From DATAVB01 sp036267955 (lineage in GTDB: Bacteria; Actinomycetota; Actinomycetes; Mycobacteriales; QHCD01), in assembly GCA_036267955.1 (NCBI GenBank), contig DATAVB010000059.1:40467-104466 (forward strand): a stretch of 64,000 nt of DNA, written 5' to 3'. Below are positions 11,126 to 23,059 of this stretch, one piece after another. A program made the position numbers and the translations under genes. The notes beneath the pieces were generated by a model. The model ran no database searches. It saw only the letters and a list, made by a program, of their open reading frames with translations, and was not told the DNA's origin. Within the stretch, counting starts at the first letter, position 1. Each line of letters starts with the position of its first letter.

Positions 11126-11143
11126 CCGGGACAAATGTCCCGG
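11126..11143. promoter_or_regulatory. NarL/DosR-like palindrome GGGAC-N4-GTCCC
   Basis: CCGGGACA-AA-TGTCCCGG has perfect 8-bp arms with a 2-bp spacer. It sits between the divergent sensor kinase and nucleoside hydrolase genes. Its half-sites GGGAC/GTCCC and their 4-bp spacing equal the core of the published mycobacterial DosR consensus (GGGACTWWAGTCCC). It is likely the target of the adjacent NarL-type regulator, controlling its own operon, the hydrolase, or both. Confidence 0.5.
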
Positions 11144-11169
11144 GCAGCATCCGTGTCGAGGAGGCCCGA

Positions 11170-12096
11170 GTGACCGCGATCGTGCTCGACTGTGACCCCG
11201 GCCATGACGACGCGTTCGCGATCGTGCTGGCCGCCGGAGATCCGCGGATCGAGCTGCTCGCGATCACCACGGTCGCCGGCAACCAGACGTTGCCCAAGAC
11301 GACCCTCAATGCCCGACGCATCGCCACCGTGGCCGGCATCGTCGACGTTCCGATCGCCGCTGGCGCGGCCGGTCCGCTGCACGGCGAGTTGCACACCGCC
11401 CCGGCCATCCATGGCGACTCCGGCCTGGACGGTCCGCGGTTCGGCGAGCCCACCGTGCCGCTGGTGGCCGCCGACGCCGGGTCATTACTGCGCGACACGA
11501 TCACCCGGGCGGCGGAGCCGGTGACCGTGGTGGCGGTCGGGCCGCTGACCAACATCGCCACCCTGCTGCTCGCTCATCCCGGCGTCGCGGACCGGATAGC
11601 CCGCATCGTCCTGATGGGCGGCTCGACCGGACGCGGCAACATCACCCCGGCCGCGGAGTTCAACATCTATGTCGACCCACTGGCCGCCGACATCGTCTTC
11701 ACTGCCGGGATTCCGTTGACGATGGTCGGGCTCAACGTCACCCACCAGGCCCTGGCCGAGCAGCGAGTCCTCGAGCGGATCGCGGCCATCGGGTCGCCGC
11801 TGTCCGAGATTGCGCTGGGATTGCTGGGTTTCTACGGCGCTGCCTACCGCTCGGTGCAGGGTTTCGGTGCACCTCCGGTGCACGACCCGGTCGCGGTCGC
11901 GGCCGTCATCGCCCCGGAGGTGCTCGGCTGCACGCCGGCCCGGGTGGACATCGAGCTGGCCGGCGAACACACCAGGGGCGCGACCGTGGTGGATTTCCGT
12001 TCCACCGATCCCAACTGCGAGGTCGCCACCAGCATCGACGTGGAGCGGTTCTGGGACCTCCTGATCGCCGCGATCGGCGCCTGCTCAGGTCGGTAG
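11170..12096 (+). CDS. nucleoside hydrolase (IUNH family)
   Basis: A 308-residue enzyme starting at GTG 11170 behind a GAGGAGG ribosome site. The N-terminal DCDPGHDDA (residues 7-15) is the calcium-binding signature of inosine-uridine nucleoside N-ribohydrolases. VAVGPLTNIATLL, MGGS, EFNIYVDPLAA and the late HDPVAVAAV block complete the active site. It cleaves nucleosides to base and ribose in purine/pyrimidine salvage; base preference cannot be read. It is divergent from the two-component operon across a palindrome, and its last 12 bases overlap the convergent LLM oxidoreductase. Confidence 0.93.
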   Translation: MTAIVLDCDPGHDDAFAIVLAAGDPRIELLAITTVAGNQTLPKTTLNARRIATVAGIVDVPIAAGAAGPLHGELHTAPAIHGDSGLDGPRFGEPTVPLVAADAGSLLRDTITRAAEPVTVVAVGPLTNIATLLLAHPGVADRIARIVLMGGSTGRGNITPAAEFNIYVDPLAADIVFTAGIPLTMVGLNVTHQALAEQRVLERIAAIGSPLSEIALGLLGFYGAAYRSVQGFGAPPVHDPVAVAAVIAPEVLGCTPARVDIELAGEHTRGATVVDFRSTDPNCEVATSIDVERFWDLLIAAIGACSGR

Positions 12097-12930
12097 AGCC
12101 TCGGCCAGCTTGGCCCACTCCGCGGTCGGCAACGATCCGTCCGCGGTGACGACCTGCAGGCACACGTGGTCCGCCCCGGCGTCCAGATGGGCCTGCACCC
12201 GCGCGCTGACCGCGGCCGGGTCAGGGCCGGCCACCAGCGCGTCGATCAACCGGTCGCTACCGCCGTGGGCGAAGTCCGCGTCGGTGAATCCGTCGCGGCG
12301 CAGGTTGTTCAGGTAGTTGGGCATCTTCAGGTACGGGGCGACGGCCGGGCGGCCCAGCTTCCGGGACTGCTCGACATCCCCGGCGAGGGCGACCTTCTGC
12401 TCGGTGGCCATCAGCGGTCCGGAACCCAGCACCTGGCGGGCGCCAGCGGTGTAGTCCGGTGTCACCAGATAGGGGTGTGCGCCCCGGCTCCGCTCGGCCG
12501 CCAGCGCCAGGACCTTGGGTCCGAGGGCGGCCAGTACCCGCTCGGACTTCGGCACGCCGGCGGCGTCCAGCTCGTCGAGATAGCTGACCAACGCGCTGTA
12601 CGGGCGCCGGTAGCGTTCGCCGACGAGTGCCTCGTGGCTGGCTCCGATGCCGAGCAGGAACCGGCCGGGATGGGCGGCGGTGACCCGGGCGTGGTTGATG
12701 GCGAGCTCTTGCGCCGGAATCGTCCACATGCTCACGATGCCGGTGGCGACGGTGATCCGTTGGGTCGCGTCGAGCATCGCCTGCGCCGAACGCAGATCAC
12801 CGTTCGCACCGCCGAGCCAGATCGCGCCGTAACCCAGCCGCTCGAGTTCCCGGGCGGTGCCGACCAGCTCGCTCCCGCTGGCGGCCGAGGACCGCAGCCA
12901 CACTCCGATCCGTCCCACGTCGACAGTCAT
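12085..12930 (-). CDS. F420-dependent LLM-class oxidoreductase (TIGR03620-like)
   Basis: A 281-residue luciferase-like TIM-barrel protein. GYGAIWLGGANGD, ATQRITVATGIVSMW, HPGRFLLGIGASHEAL and the C-terminal block on AHLDAGADHVCLQV match the F420-dependent subgroup common in actinobacteria (family recalled, not searched). It probably transfers hydride to or from coenzyme F420; the substrate is unknown. It is transcribed toward the nucleoside hydrolase. Confidence 0.85.
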   Translation of the reverse strand: MTVDVGRIGVWLRSSAASGSELVGTARELERLGYGAIWLGGANGDLRSAQAMLDATQRITVATGIVSMWTIPAQELAINHARVTAAHPGRFLLGIGASHEALVGERYRRPYSALVSYLDELDAAGVPKSERVLAALGPKVLALAAERSRGAHPYLVTPDYTAGARQVLGSGPLMATEQKVALAGDVEQSRKLGRPAVAPYLKMPNYLNNLRRDGFTDADFAHGGSDRLIDALVAGPDPAAVSARVQAHLDAGADHVCLQVVTADGSLPTAEWAKLAEALPT

Positions 12931-12997
12931 GCGACCTCCCTATCAGTTCGACCTCTATCGAACACAAGGGCCTGGCGGGTGCGGGCATTCCGGCCGG

Positions 12998-14032
12998 TCA
13001 GGGCGACGGTCGGAGGCTGATCCGGGCCAATGACACATCGGTGTCGACGACCTCGACCTCCAGCGGCTCACCGATGGCCGGAGCCATGTCGAGCAGGGAC
13101 ACGTGGACCAGTCCGCGCAGTCCCTCGCTTCCGATGGCGACGAACACGCCGAATGGCAGGACGGCGGTGACCGTGCCGGTGAAACGCTGGCCGGTGTGCA
13201 GCGCACCGACCCGTGCCCGCACCGCGGCGAACTCGACCGCGGCGTCGCCGGCCAGTGCATCGGTGATCAGTGGCCGGCGATCATCGTCGATATCGACGAT
13301 CACACAGTCGAATTCGCGCCCGACGAACTCGTCGGGCGACTTTGTCCACTGTGGACTTCGTTGGCCGCGGCCGCGGTAGACCGCGGGAATTCCGATGTCG
13401 GCCGCGAACGATGCGTGTTCGTGGCCGGTGATGCGGGCCCGTACCGGCTGCTCGGTGCCCACGAGGGCGACTGCCTGTTCGATCGACGTGACGGACATGC
13501 TGAGTTCCTTTCGTTGAGCGGATGGGGTACGTCGATGGGCTTCGTCGGCGAGCAGGATCCGCAGCCGTGCCGCGGCCCGACTGGTGTGGCTGGCGACCGT
13601 GCCGGGCCGCACCTCGAGCACCCGGGCGACCTCGGCCTGGCTGAGGTCGCTCAGGTAGCGCAGCTCGATGACCTCGCGCTGGCGATCCGGCAGTTGCCGG
13701 AGGGCGTCCGCCACGGCGATGCGCAGCAGCAACTCCGAACCGGTGTCGAGCACCGCGACGTCCGCCTCGGCCAGCACGGACTCCCGGGACCGTCGTCGCA
13801 ACACGTCGATCGCCAGATTGCGGGTGACCCGCAGTGTCCACGCGGCGCGGTGGTCGGCGTCGGGCCCGAGCTGTTCCCAGTGTTGGTACAGCCGGGTCAA
13901 CGCCTCGGCTGCCACCTCGCGGGCCAGATCGCGATCGCCCAGCAGCTGCCGGGCGAGCCACGTGCTGCGCGCGAGCAGCGGATCGAACGCGTCGCGGTAG
14001 CTGTCGAAACTTACGCTGTCGAAACTCATCAC
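12998..14032 (-). CDS. ECF sigma factor in frame with C-terminal S1-like RNA-binding domains
   Basis: One uninterrupted 344-codon frame. Residues 1 to about 170 form an ECF sigma factor: region 2 (LARQLLGDRDLAREVAAEA, RAAWTLRVTRNLAIDVLRRR) and region 4 (LRQLPDRQREVIELRYLSD, then LEVRPGTVASHTSRAAARLR). Residues from about 275 to 344 are a clear S1 fold (GQRFTGTVTAVLPFGVFVAIG, GLRGLVHVSLL, SLARISLRPS), preceded by a weaker S1-like repeat at about 190-270. At codon 179 there is an ATG (13498) with its own AAAGGA seven bases upstream, so a separate 166-residue S1 protein (12998-13498) could be made as well as, or instead of, the fusion. No anti-sigma gene is adjacent. Confidence 0.85.
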   Translation of the reverse strand: MMSFDSVSFDSYRDAFDPLLARSTWLARQLLGDRDLAREVAAEALTRLYQHWEQLGPDADHRAAWTLRVTRNLAIDVLRRRSRESVLAEADVAVLDTGSELLLRIAVADALRQLPDRQREVIELRYLSDLSQAEVARVLEVRPGTVASHTSRAAARLRILLADEAHRRTPSAQRKELSMSVTSIEQAVALVGTEQPVRARITGHEHASFAADIGIPAVYRGRGQRSPQWTKSPDEFVGREFDCVIVDIDDDRRPLITDALAGDAAVEFAAVRARVGALHTGQRFTGTVTAVLPFGVFVAIGSEGLRGLVHVSLLDMAPAIGEPLEVEVVDTDVSLARISLRPSP

Positions 14033-14078
14033 CGACTACACGGCCGAAGCGGTCGTTTCGATGACAGCCGGCCGGAAT

Positions 14079-17000
14079 TCAGCCTGGCTGGCTCGCGGCC
14101 GAGACGTCGGAGTCGCCCATGAAGGACCGCCACAGCTCGGCGTACCGTCCGTCCGCCATCAGCAATTCGTCGTGACTGCCGTCCTCGACCAGCCGGCCGT
14201 GGTCGAAGACCAACACCCGGTCGGCCCGCTCGGCCGTGCTGAGCCGGTGCGCGATCACGACGGTGGTCCGTTGGTGGGCCAGCAGGTCGGCGGCTCGGGT
14301 GACGGCCGCCTCGGTCGCCAGGTCCAGAGCCGCGGTGGCCTCGTCGAGCAGCAGGATGTCGGGGTCGACGAGCTGGGCCCGGGCCAGCGCGAGCAACTGG
14401 CGCTGGCCGGCCGAGAGGCTGCGCCCGCGTTCGCCGACCTCGTGCAGGTAACCGCCGCTGAGCTCGGCGATCATCTCGTGCGCGCCGACCGCCCGGGCCG
14501 CCGTCTCGATCTCGGCGTCGGACGCTGCCGGGCGGCCGTAGGCGATCGTGTCCCGCACCGTGCCGGAGAACAGGTACGCCTCCTGCGGCACCAGGCCGAG
14601 CCGGTGCCGGTATCCGGAGAGGTCGAATTCCCGCAGGTCGGTGCCATCGATCCGCACCGCGCCACCGGTGACGTCGTAGAACCGGGTCAGCAATTTGACC
14701 ACGGTCGACTTGCCGGCACCGGTCTCACCGACCACAGCAACCGTCTGGCCCGGTGGGATGTGCAGGCTGATATCGGTTAGTGCCTCGGCGCTGGCTCCGG
14801 TATAGGCGAAATGCACGTGATCGAACGTGATATCTCCCTGCAGCCGCCCGACCGGCTTCGGGTCCGCCGGCGCCGGCGTCGTGGTCGGCATGCGCAGCAG
14901 CGAGCTGATCCGGCGGAGCCCGACCTGGGCCTGCTGATAACCGTCGAAAACCTGGGACAGCTGCTGCACCGGCGAGAAGAACATGTTGACATAAAGCAGG
15001 AATGCGATGATCGCGCCGGCCGTGAGCGTGCCGTTCTGCACCCGCGAAGCGCCGGCCCACAACACCAATGCGGTCGCCACTTCACTGATGAATTCCACGA
15101 ACGGGAAATACATTGCGATATAGCGCTGCGCGCGAAGGCGGGAAACCCGGTAGTTGTTGCTCAGCCGACGGAAACGATCGGAATTCCGTCCTTCCCGGCT
15201 GAATGCCTGGGTCACCCTGATCCCGCTGACATTCTCCTGGAAATCCGCATTGACGGCGCTGACCTTCTCCCGCGCATCGGTGTGTGCGGCGAACGAACGC
15301 GAACGGAACAGCACGGTCGCCACGATCAGCACCGGCAGAATGGTCATCACGACCCAGGCCAGCCCGGGATTGATGACGAAGAGCGCGATGAGAACGCCGA
15401 AGAACGACAGCACGCTCACGACCGCGGTCGCCAGGCCGGTCTGCACGAACGTCGACAGGGCGTCGACGTCGGTGGTCATCCGGGTCATGATCCGGCCGCC
15501 GAGCTCACGCTCGTAGAAGTCCATGCCGAGGCGCTGCAATTGAGCGAAGAGCTTTGACCGCAGGACAAAGAGCATCCGTTCGCCGGTCCGGCCGGTGACC
15601 CGGCCCTGCGCGATGCTCACCACCCAGTCGGCGAGCACGACCGCCAGCGCGACGACCGATGTGACAGCCAGGATCGAGCCGTCGTGTCGGGTGACACCGT
15701 CGTCCACACCGCCGCGGATCAGCGCCGGCACGATCAATTGGGCGATCGCGTCCAGCGCGACCAGCACCAGCCCGACCAGCAGCCCGCGCCGGAACGGCCG
15801 CAGCATGCTGCGCAGCCCGAAGTCCGGATCGGGTGCCCGGGCCTCGGCGATGTCGACGACCGGGTCGTCCTCGGCGGCCGGCAACGCCGCCACCTGCTCC
15901 AGCAACTCGGGAGTGGCCGGCAGCGAGCCGAACATGCCGCTCATTCCGCCACCTCGACCGGCGGCGCCGCGGCTCGTCGCCGTCGCGGTGCCCATCCCCC
16001 AGAGCTCCGGCGTGACGCCCGACGGCGACTGCTCCGCCGCGGCCGTACGGTCCAAACCTTCGATGTCGTCGTCCGGGCCGGCCAGCAGCAGCCGGTAGCG
16101 GGCGCACCGCGCCAGCAGCTCGTCGTGCGTGCCGATGTCGACAAGCCGGCCCCGGTGCAGCACCGCGATCCGGTCGGCCAACTGCAGGGTGCTGCGCCGA
16201 TGCGCGATCAGCAGCGTCGTACGGCCCTGCATCACCCGGTGCAGGGTCGCGTGGATCTCGGCCTCGATCTGCGCGTCGATGGCCGAGGTCGCGTCGTCGA
16301 GCAGCAGCACCTGCGGGTCGGTCAGCAGGGCGCGGGCCAGGGCCACCCGCTGCCGCTGACCGCCGGAGAGGGTCAGGCCCTGCTCGCCGACCACGGTGTC
16401 GTACCCGTCCGGCAGTGCGCTGATGAAATCGTCGGCCTCAGCCGCCCGCGCCGCGGCCAGCACGTCGTCGTCGGAAGCGTCGGGATTGCCGAAGGCGATA
16501 TTGGACCGAACACTCTCGGAGAACAGGAAACTGTCCTCGAAGACGACTCCGATTCGCGCCCGCAGCGAGGTCATCGTGACGTCCCGGACGTCGTGCCCGC
16601 CGATCCGGACCGCGCCGGACTGCACGTCGTAGAATCGCGGCAGCAGCAGCGAGATGGTTGATTTCCCCGAGCCCGATCCGCCTACCAGCGCGAGCGTCTC
16701 GCCCGGCTCGATCCGCAGCGAGACGTGGTCCAGCACCGGCTCGGCCGGGTGGTAGCCGAAGCTCACATCGTCCAGTTCGATCCCGGCGACGTCCTCCGGC
16801 AGCACCCCGGCACCGGGTCGGTCGGTGATGGTCGGGTGGGAGTCGATGATCTCGAAGACGCGGACGATGCCGGCCTTCGCCTGCTGACCGATGGTGAGCA
16901 GCCCGGCCAGCATCCGGACCGGCGAGACCAGCGAACCGAGGTACGTGGAGAAGGCCAGGAACGTGCCGAGGGTGATGGAGCCGCGCAGCGCCAGCCAACC

Positions 17001-17822
17001 GCCCAGAGCCAGCACGCCGACCTGTCCGAGCGCCGGCATCGCTTGCAGGGCTGGGTTGTAGACACTGTTCATCCGCACGGTGCGGAGCCGGGAGGCGAAC
17101 AGTCCCCGGGCGGAATCCTCCAGCCGGACCTGCTCGTAGTTCTCCTGGCCGAATCCCTTCACCACCCGTACGCCGGTCACCGCGGACTCGACCACGCCGG
17201 CAACCTCGGCCACCCGCTGCTGGGCGTCCCAGTTGGCCGGGAAGAGCTTGCGCCGGCTGTGGTACGCCACCAACCACAGGGCTGGGCCGATCGCCAGCGC
17301 AATGAGCGTCAGCAGTGGCGACAGGGTCAGCATGATGACCAGCGACAGCAGGAACAGCAGCAGGTTGCCGGTCAGCATCGGCAGCCAGCTGAGCAGACCC
17401 TGGACGAGCTGCAGGTCGGAAATAGAACGGCTGACGACCTGGCCGGTCTGCAGGTCGTCCTGCTTGGCGCCGTCCAGCCGCTGCAGCGCGCCGTACACCT
17501 CGGTCCGCATGTCGTACTGCACGTCGACCGCCATCCGACCGCCCTCGTACCGGCGGATGAAGCCGAAAAGCAGCCGGGCCGCGCCGATCACCAGCAGCGC
17601 GATCACCCAGGGCAGCAACGGCTGGCGGTCGTGCAGGATCACGTTGTCCACGACGTCGCGCACGATGAGCGGGGTGACGGCGTTGAGCCCCATGCCGATG
17701 ACGGCCGCAGAGAAGGCCAGGATCACGGTCCGGCGGCGGCGCATCGCGTAACCGACGAGTCGGCGCAGCCAGCCAGCCTCGGGATCGGTCGAGCGGTCGG
17801 GCCGGGTGGCGGCTGTGCTCAC
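14079..17822 (-). CDS. fused two-module ABC exporter (TMD-NBD-TMD-NBD), Rv0194-like
   Basis: The start is GTG 17822 behind a strong GGAGGTG, giving 1247 residues. The layout is six-helix domain, ATPase, six-helix domain, ATPase. Module 1 has Walker A GGSGSGKS, signature LTLSGGQRQR and VLLLDDATSAID; the residue after Walker B Asp is Asp instead of the catalytic Glu, so site 1 is probably degenerate. Module 2 has GETGAGKS, SLSAGQRQ and ILLLDEATAALD with the Glu present. Asymmetry of this kind is normal in heterodimeric exporters, here fused in one chain as in M. tuberculosis Rv0194. It probably exports drugs or lipids. Confidence 0.92.
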   Translation of the reverse strand: MSTAATRPDRSTDPEAGWLRRLVGYAMRRRRTVILAFSAAVIGMGLNAVTPLIVRDVVDNVILHDRQPLLPWVIALLVIGAARLLFGFIRRYEGGRMAVDVQYDMRTEVYGALQRLDGAKQDDLQTGQVVSRSISDLQLVQGLLSWLPMLTGNLLLFLLSLVIMLTLSPLLTLIALAIGPALWLVAYHSRRKLFPANWDAQQRVAEVAGVVESAVTGVRVVKGFGQENYEQVRLEDSARGLFASRLRTVRMNSVYNPALQAMPALGQVGVLALGGWLALRGSITLGTFLAFSTYLGSLVSPVRMLAGLLTIGQQAKAGIVRVFEIIDSHPTITDRPGAGVLPEDVAGIELDDVSFGYHPAEPVLDHVSLRIEPGETLALVGGSGSGKSTISLLLPRFYDVQSGAVRIGGHDVRDVTMTSLRARIGVVFEDSFLFSESVRSNIAFGNPDASDDDVLAAARAAEADDFISALPDGYDTVVGEQGLTLSGGQRQRVALARALLTDPQVLLLDDATSAIDAQIEAEIHATLHRVMQGRTTLLIAHRRSTLQLADRIAVLHRGRLVDIGTHDELLARCARYRLLLAGPDDDIEGLDRTAAAEQSPSGVTPELWGMGTATATSRGAAGRGGGMSGMFGSLPATPELLEQVAALPAAEDDPVVDIAEARAPDPDFGLRSMLRPFRRGLLVGLVLVALDAIAQLIVPALIRGGVDDGVTRHDGSILAVTSVVALAVVLADWVVSIAQGRVTGRTGERMLFVLRSKLFAQLQRLGMDFYERELGGRIMTRMTTDVDALSTFVQTGLATAVVSVLSFFGVLIALFVINPGLAWVVMTILPVLIVATVLFRSRSFAAHTDAREKVSAVNADFQENVSGIRVTQAFSREGRNSDRFRRLSNNYRVSRLRAQRYIAMYFPFVEFISEVATALVLWAGASRVQNGTLTAGAIIAFLLYVNMFFSPVQQLSQVFDGYQQAQVGLRRISSLLRMPTTTPAPADPKPVGRLQGDITFDHVHFAYTGASAEALTDISLHIPPGQTVAVVGETGAGKSTVVKLLTRFYDVTGGAVRIDGTDLREFDLSGYRHRLGLVPQEAYLFSGTVRDTIAYGRPAASDAEIETAARAVGAHEMIAELSGGYLHEVGERGRSLSAGQRQLLALARAQLVDPDILLLDEATAALDLATEAAVTRAADLLAHQRTTVVIAHRLSTAERADRVLVFDHGRLVEDGSHDELLMADGRYAELWRSFMGDSDVSAASQPG

Positions 17823-18263
17823 GCCACCTCCGCCGCGCTGAAATGGCTGAAATGAATTGCACCATGTCCTGGTACTCGTAGAGCGCACGCGATGAAATGC
17901 ATATCGAGTTCAGACATGATTAGCGAGTCTAACCTCCGCGGCGACCGCGGAAGTCGACGTGAACGCGGCCGGAATCTCGACCATCCGTCGGGCCGTACGG
18001 GACGATTGTCCGGTTCCGGCCAGCGGCGCAGCAGCCGGACATCGCAGTTCAACGTTTGCGCAACTCGGCCGCTCCGGCCGCGCCCGTTCGGCCTATTCGC
18101 GGATTCTTTTCGGCCCCGCGTCATAAATATTGGCGATCAGCGTCACATTCTCGTCCGACACACCGATGCACAGAAAGTGGAAACCGCGAGCACCTTGTCC
18201 GCATCTCATGGACACTGTGATTGTGACCACACGGATCACACCGATACGACGGAGTAAAGAGCC
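17823..18263. other. intergenic region between ABC exporter and DUF5999 gene
   Basis: A 441-bp divergent promoter region. It is less GC-rich near 17860-17930 and 18110-18260 than the genes around it, as expected for promoters. I see no convincing ORF, RNA gene or strong palindrome in it. Confidence 0.5.
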
Positions 18264-18479
18264 ATGTGCCCGCATCGCCCCGCATGCCCAGCAGCTGAAG
18301 CAGCTGACCGGGACGCGGCCCACGTCATTTCCAGCCACCCCGAGCAGGGGTGGAGCTTGCTCTGCAATGGCGTCGTCCTGTTCGAGGACACCGGTGAGCT
18401 GCTGCCGGACGGCAGCGTGATCAGCCCGCGCCGCACGTTCCGGCGCGCCACCACGTTCCGGCCGCACGCGGCCGCCTAG
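18264..18479 (+). CDS. DUF5999 small protein
   Basis: A 71-residue protein starting MCPHRPACPAAEAADRDAA, with a central HPEQGWSLLCNGVVLFEDTG and a basic tail. This matches the DUF5999 family as I recall it from Streptomyces and relatives, where almost every residue of the central block is conserved. The N-terminal Cys/His cluster (C2, H4, C8) plus the later Cys could bind a metal, but this is inference. GGAG lies 12 bases upstream of the ATG. No function is known. It is convergent with gcvP. Confidence 0.8.
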   Translation: MCPHRPACPAAEAADRDAAHVISSHPEQGWSLLCNGVVLFEDTGELLPDGSVISPRRTFRRATTFRPHAAA

Positions 18480-18497
18480 ACCACTGAGTGCAGCCGA

Positions 18498-21374
<2,877 letters not shown>

Positions 21375-21431
21375 CTGCAGGTCTCCTGGTATGGCGGAAT
21401 CGGATGAGTCGGGACGGCACGCGGCCGCCGC

Positions 21432-21635
21432 CGGTCTCCCCCTCTGTCATCGTGGACCTGAGAGCTTCACCCGTCCTGCGGACGGGCTTGCACCGTCGGT
21501 GGAGATCGGCGCACACAGCCGCCGGTCTCGCTTTCCAGAGGCGTCTCGTCCCCGCGGTCCGTTGGCCTGAGAGGTTCCGGGGAGGGTTGCTCCTTCGGCG
21601 CTCCGCGCTGGCGGCACGGAGCTCTCCCGCGAGGC
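21432..21635 (-). promoter_or_regulatory. tandem glycine riboswitch of gcvP
   Basis: Read on the minus strand, the leader contains two glycine aptamers in a row. Aptamer 1 (about 21545-21630) has GGGAGAG, GCCGAAGGAGCAA, CTCTCAGGCC and CTGGAAAGCGAGAC. Aptamer 2 (about 21432-21535) has GACGGTGCAAG, a GC-rich hairpin, GCTCTCAGG and AGAGGGGGAGACC. These are the conserved cores of the class. The gcvP ATG follows about 57 bases later. Such riboswitches normally turn expression on when glycine is abundant. Confidence 0.93.
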
Positions 21636-21720
21636 GTCATCGACGCACGATCACGGTACCAGCGCAGACAGGTCCACTCGGGACACGACCCTCGAGGCCC
21701 GCGCGGTTATGACGGGTATC

Positions 21721-22329
21721 TCAGCCGGTCTGGCGAGCCCGGCGACGCTCCGACAACTCATCGGCACCGGGTGCGACGACCTCGGCGCCGTCGGCCCGCT
21801 CGGCCGGCAGCTCCGACAACGAGAAAGTCAGCTCGCGCAGCGCGCCACTGACCGCGATGCCGAAGACGCCCTGCCCGCCGCGCAGCAGGTCGACAACCTC
21901 TTCGGCGGACGTGCACTCGTAGACGGTGGTGCCGTCGGACAGCAGGGTGAGCTCGGCGAGATCGTCAATCCCACGGGAGCGCAGGTGCTCGACCGCGGTG
22001 CGGATGTTCTGCAGCGAGACGCCGGTGTCCAGCAGTCGCTTGACAACCTTGAGCACGAGGATGTCGGTGAACGAGTAGAGCCGTTGGGTGCCGGAACCGG
22101 AGGCGGTGCGGATCGACGGCTTCACCAGACCGGTGCGGGCCCAGTAGTCCAGCTGCCGGTAGGTGATCCCGGTGACGGAGCAGGCGATCGGACCGCGGTA
22201 ACCGAGCGTCGCATCGGTGACGGCATCGAAGCCGTCGTCGAAGAGCGCCTCCTGCCGGGGTCGTGCGGACACGGCCGCGAGCCGACTGCCGTCAGGCGCG
22301 GTGCGCGTGCCGTCTTCGTACCGCTCCAC
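21721..22329 (-). CDS. MerR-family regulator (Rv1830-like)
   Basis: The frame is open to 22452 (TTG), but GTG 22329 has GGGAGG six bases upstream and gives a 202-residue protein close to the size of Rv1830. The MerR helix-turn-helix reads CSVTGITYRQLDYWARTGLVKPSI, followed by SGTQRLYSFTDILVLKVVKRLLDTGVSLQ. The C-terminal part has no metal-binding cysteines. In mycobacteria this protein lies in the same gene order. It is upstream of the gcvP riboswitch leader on the same strand. Confidence 0.88.
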   Translation of the reverse strand: MERYEDGTRTAPDGSRLAAVSARPRQEALFDDGFDAVTDATLGYRGPIACSVTGITYRQLDYWARTGLVKPSIRTASGSGTQRLYSFTDILVLKVVKRLLDTGVSLQNIRTAVEHLRSRGIDDLAELTLLSDGTTVYECTSAEEVVDLLRGGQGVFGIAVSGALRELTFSLSELPAERADGAEVVAPGADELSERRRARQTG

Positions 22330-22511
22330 GGTCGCCTCCCGAGCCACTGATGTCGTCTGACCGACGGATGTAAGTACACCGTCAGGATTTGGACGGTAGG
22401 CCGCCGGAGGTGCCCGGGTCAACGTGGCAAATCCGCGTGTCGAAACCTTCAACCTGAACTTTAGGTCCAGGCTCTACGCTCAAGACCGGTCCAGATCCCC
22501 GCCATCGACCG

Positions 22512-22979
22512 TCAGGAGCCGGCGAAATCGTCCGGTGAAATCGTGTCGAGGAATTCGCGGAATTTCTCCACCTCGTCCTCCTGCTCGTCCGGAATGATCA
22601 CCCCGGCCTCGTCCAGCACCGCTTCGTCGCCGTAGATCGTCGCGCCGGCCCGCAGCGCCAGCGCGATCGCGTCGGACGGGCGGGCGCTGACCCGGACTCC
22701 GTTCTCGAAGACCAGGTCCGCGTAGTAAAGACGGTTGCGCATCTCGGTGATCTGCACCGACTCGAGTTTGGCGCCCAACGCGGTCACGACGTCGCGCAAC
22801 AGGTCATGGGTGAGTGGACGGTCGAATTGCATGCCCTGTTGGACGTAGGCGATCGCGGTGGCCTCGGGCTGCCCGATCCAGATGGGCAGGTAGCGGTCGC
22901 CGTCAACTTCCTTCAACAGGACGATGGGATTGTTCAGCGGCAGCTCGACGCGCACGCCGACAACCCGCATCTCGTTCAT
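22512..22979 (-). CDS. bifunctional nuclease (BFN/DUF151) family protein, Rv1829-like
   Basis: ATG 22979 is chosen because GGGGAGG lies ten bases upstream; the frame extends to 23015. The 155-residue protein has the DUF151 layout: MRVVGVRVELPLNNPIVLLKE, YLPIWIGQPEATAIA, a central TEMRNRLYYADLVFENG, and VSARPSDAIALALRAGATIY. Its acidic C-terminus is typical of the actinobacterial form. The family is named after a plant nuclease, but in bacteria its role is unclear. It sits between two MerR genes exactly as Rv1829 does. Confidence 0.9.
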   Translation of the reverse strand: MNEMRVVGVRVELPLNNPIVLLKEVDGDRYLPIWIGQPEATAIAYVQQGMQFDRPLTHDLLRDVVTALGAKLESVQITEMRNRLYYADLVFENGVRVSARPSDAIALALRAGATIYGDEAVLDEAGVIIPDEQEDEVEKFREFLDTISPDDFAGS

Positions 22980-23059
22980 GATTTGCTGCCTCCCCTGACT
23001 GCCGCGCCGGGACACCTCACGTCGAAACTACACGCCCCAGGCACCCGGCACGATCTGAC

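Noticed and set aside
12998..13498. Separate annotation of a stand-alone S1-domain gene
   Set aside because: The frame is continuous with the sigma factor, so it is described inside the fusion entry as a possible second product.
14811..17855. Long plus-strand open frames across the ABC exporter
   Set aside because: They are shadows of the exporter gene, Arg/Gln/His-rich with no domain, typical of antisense translation.
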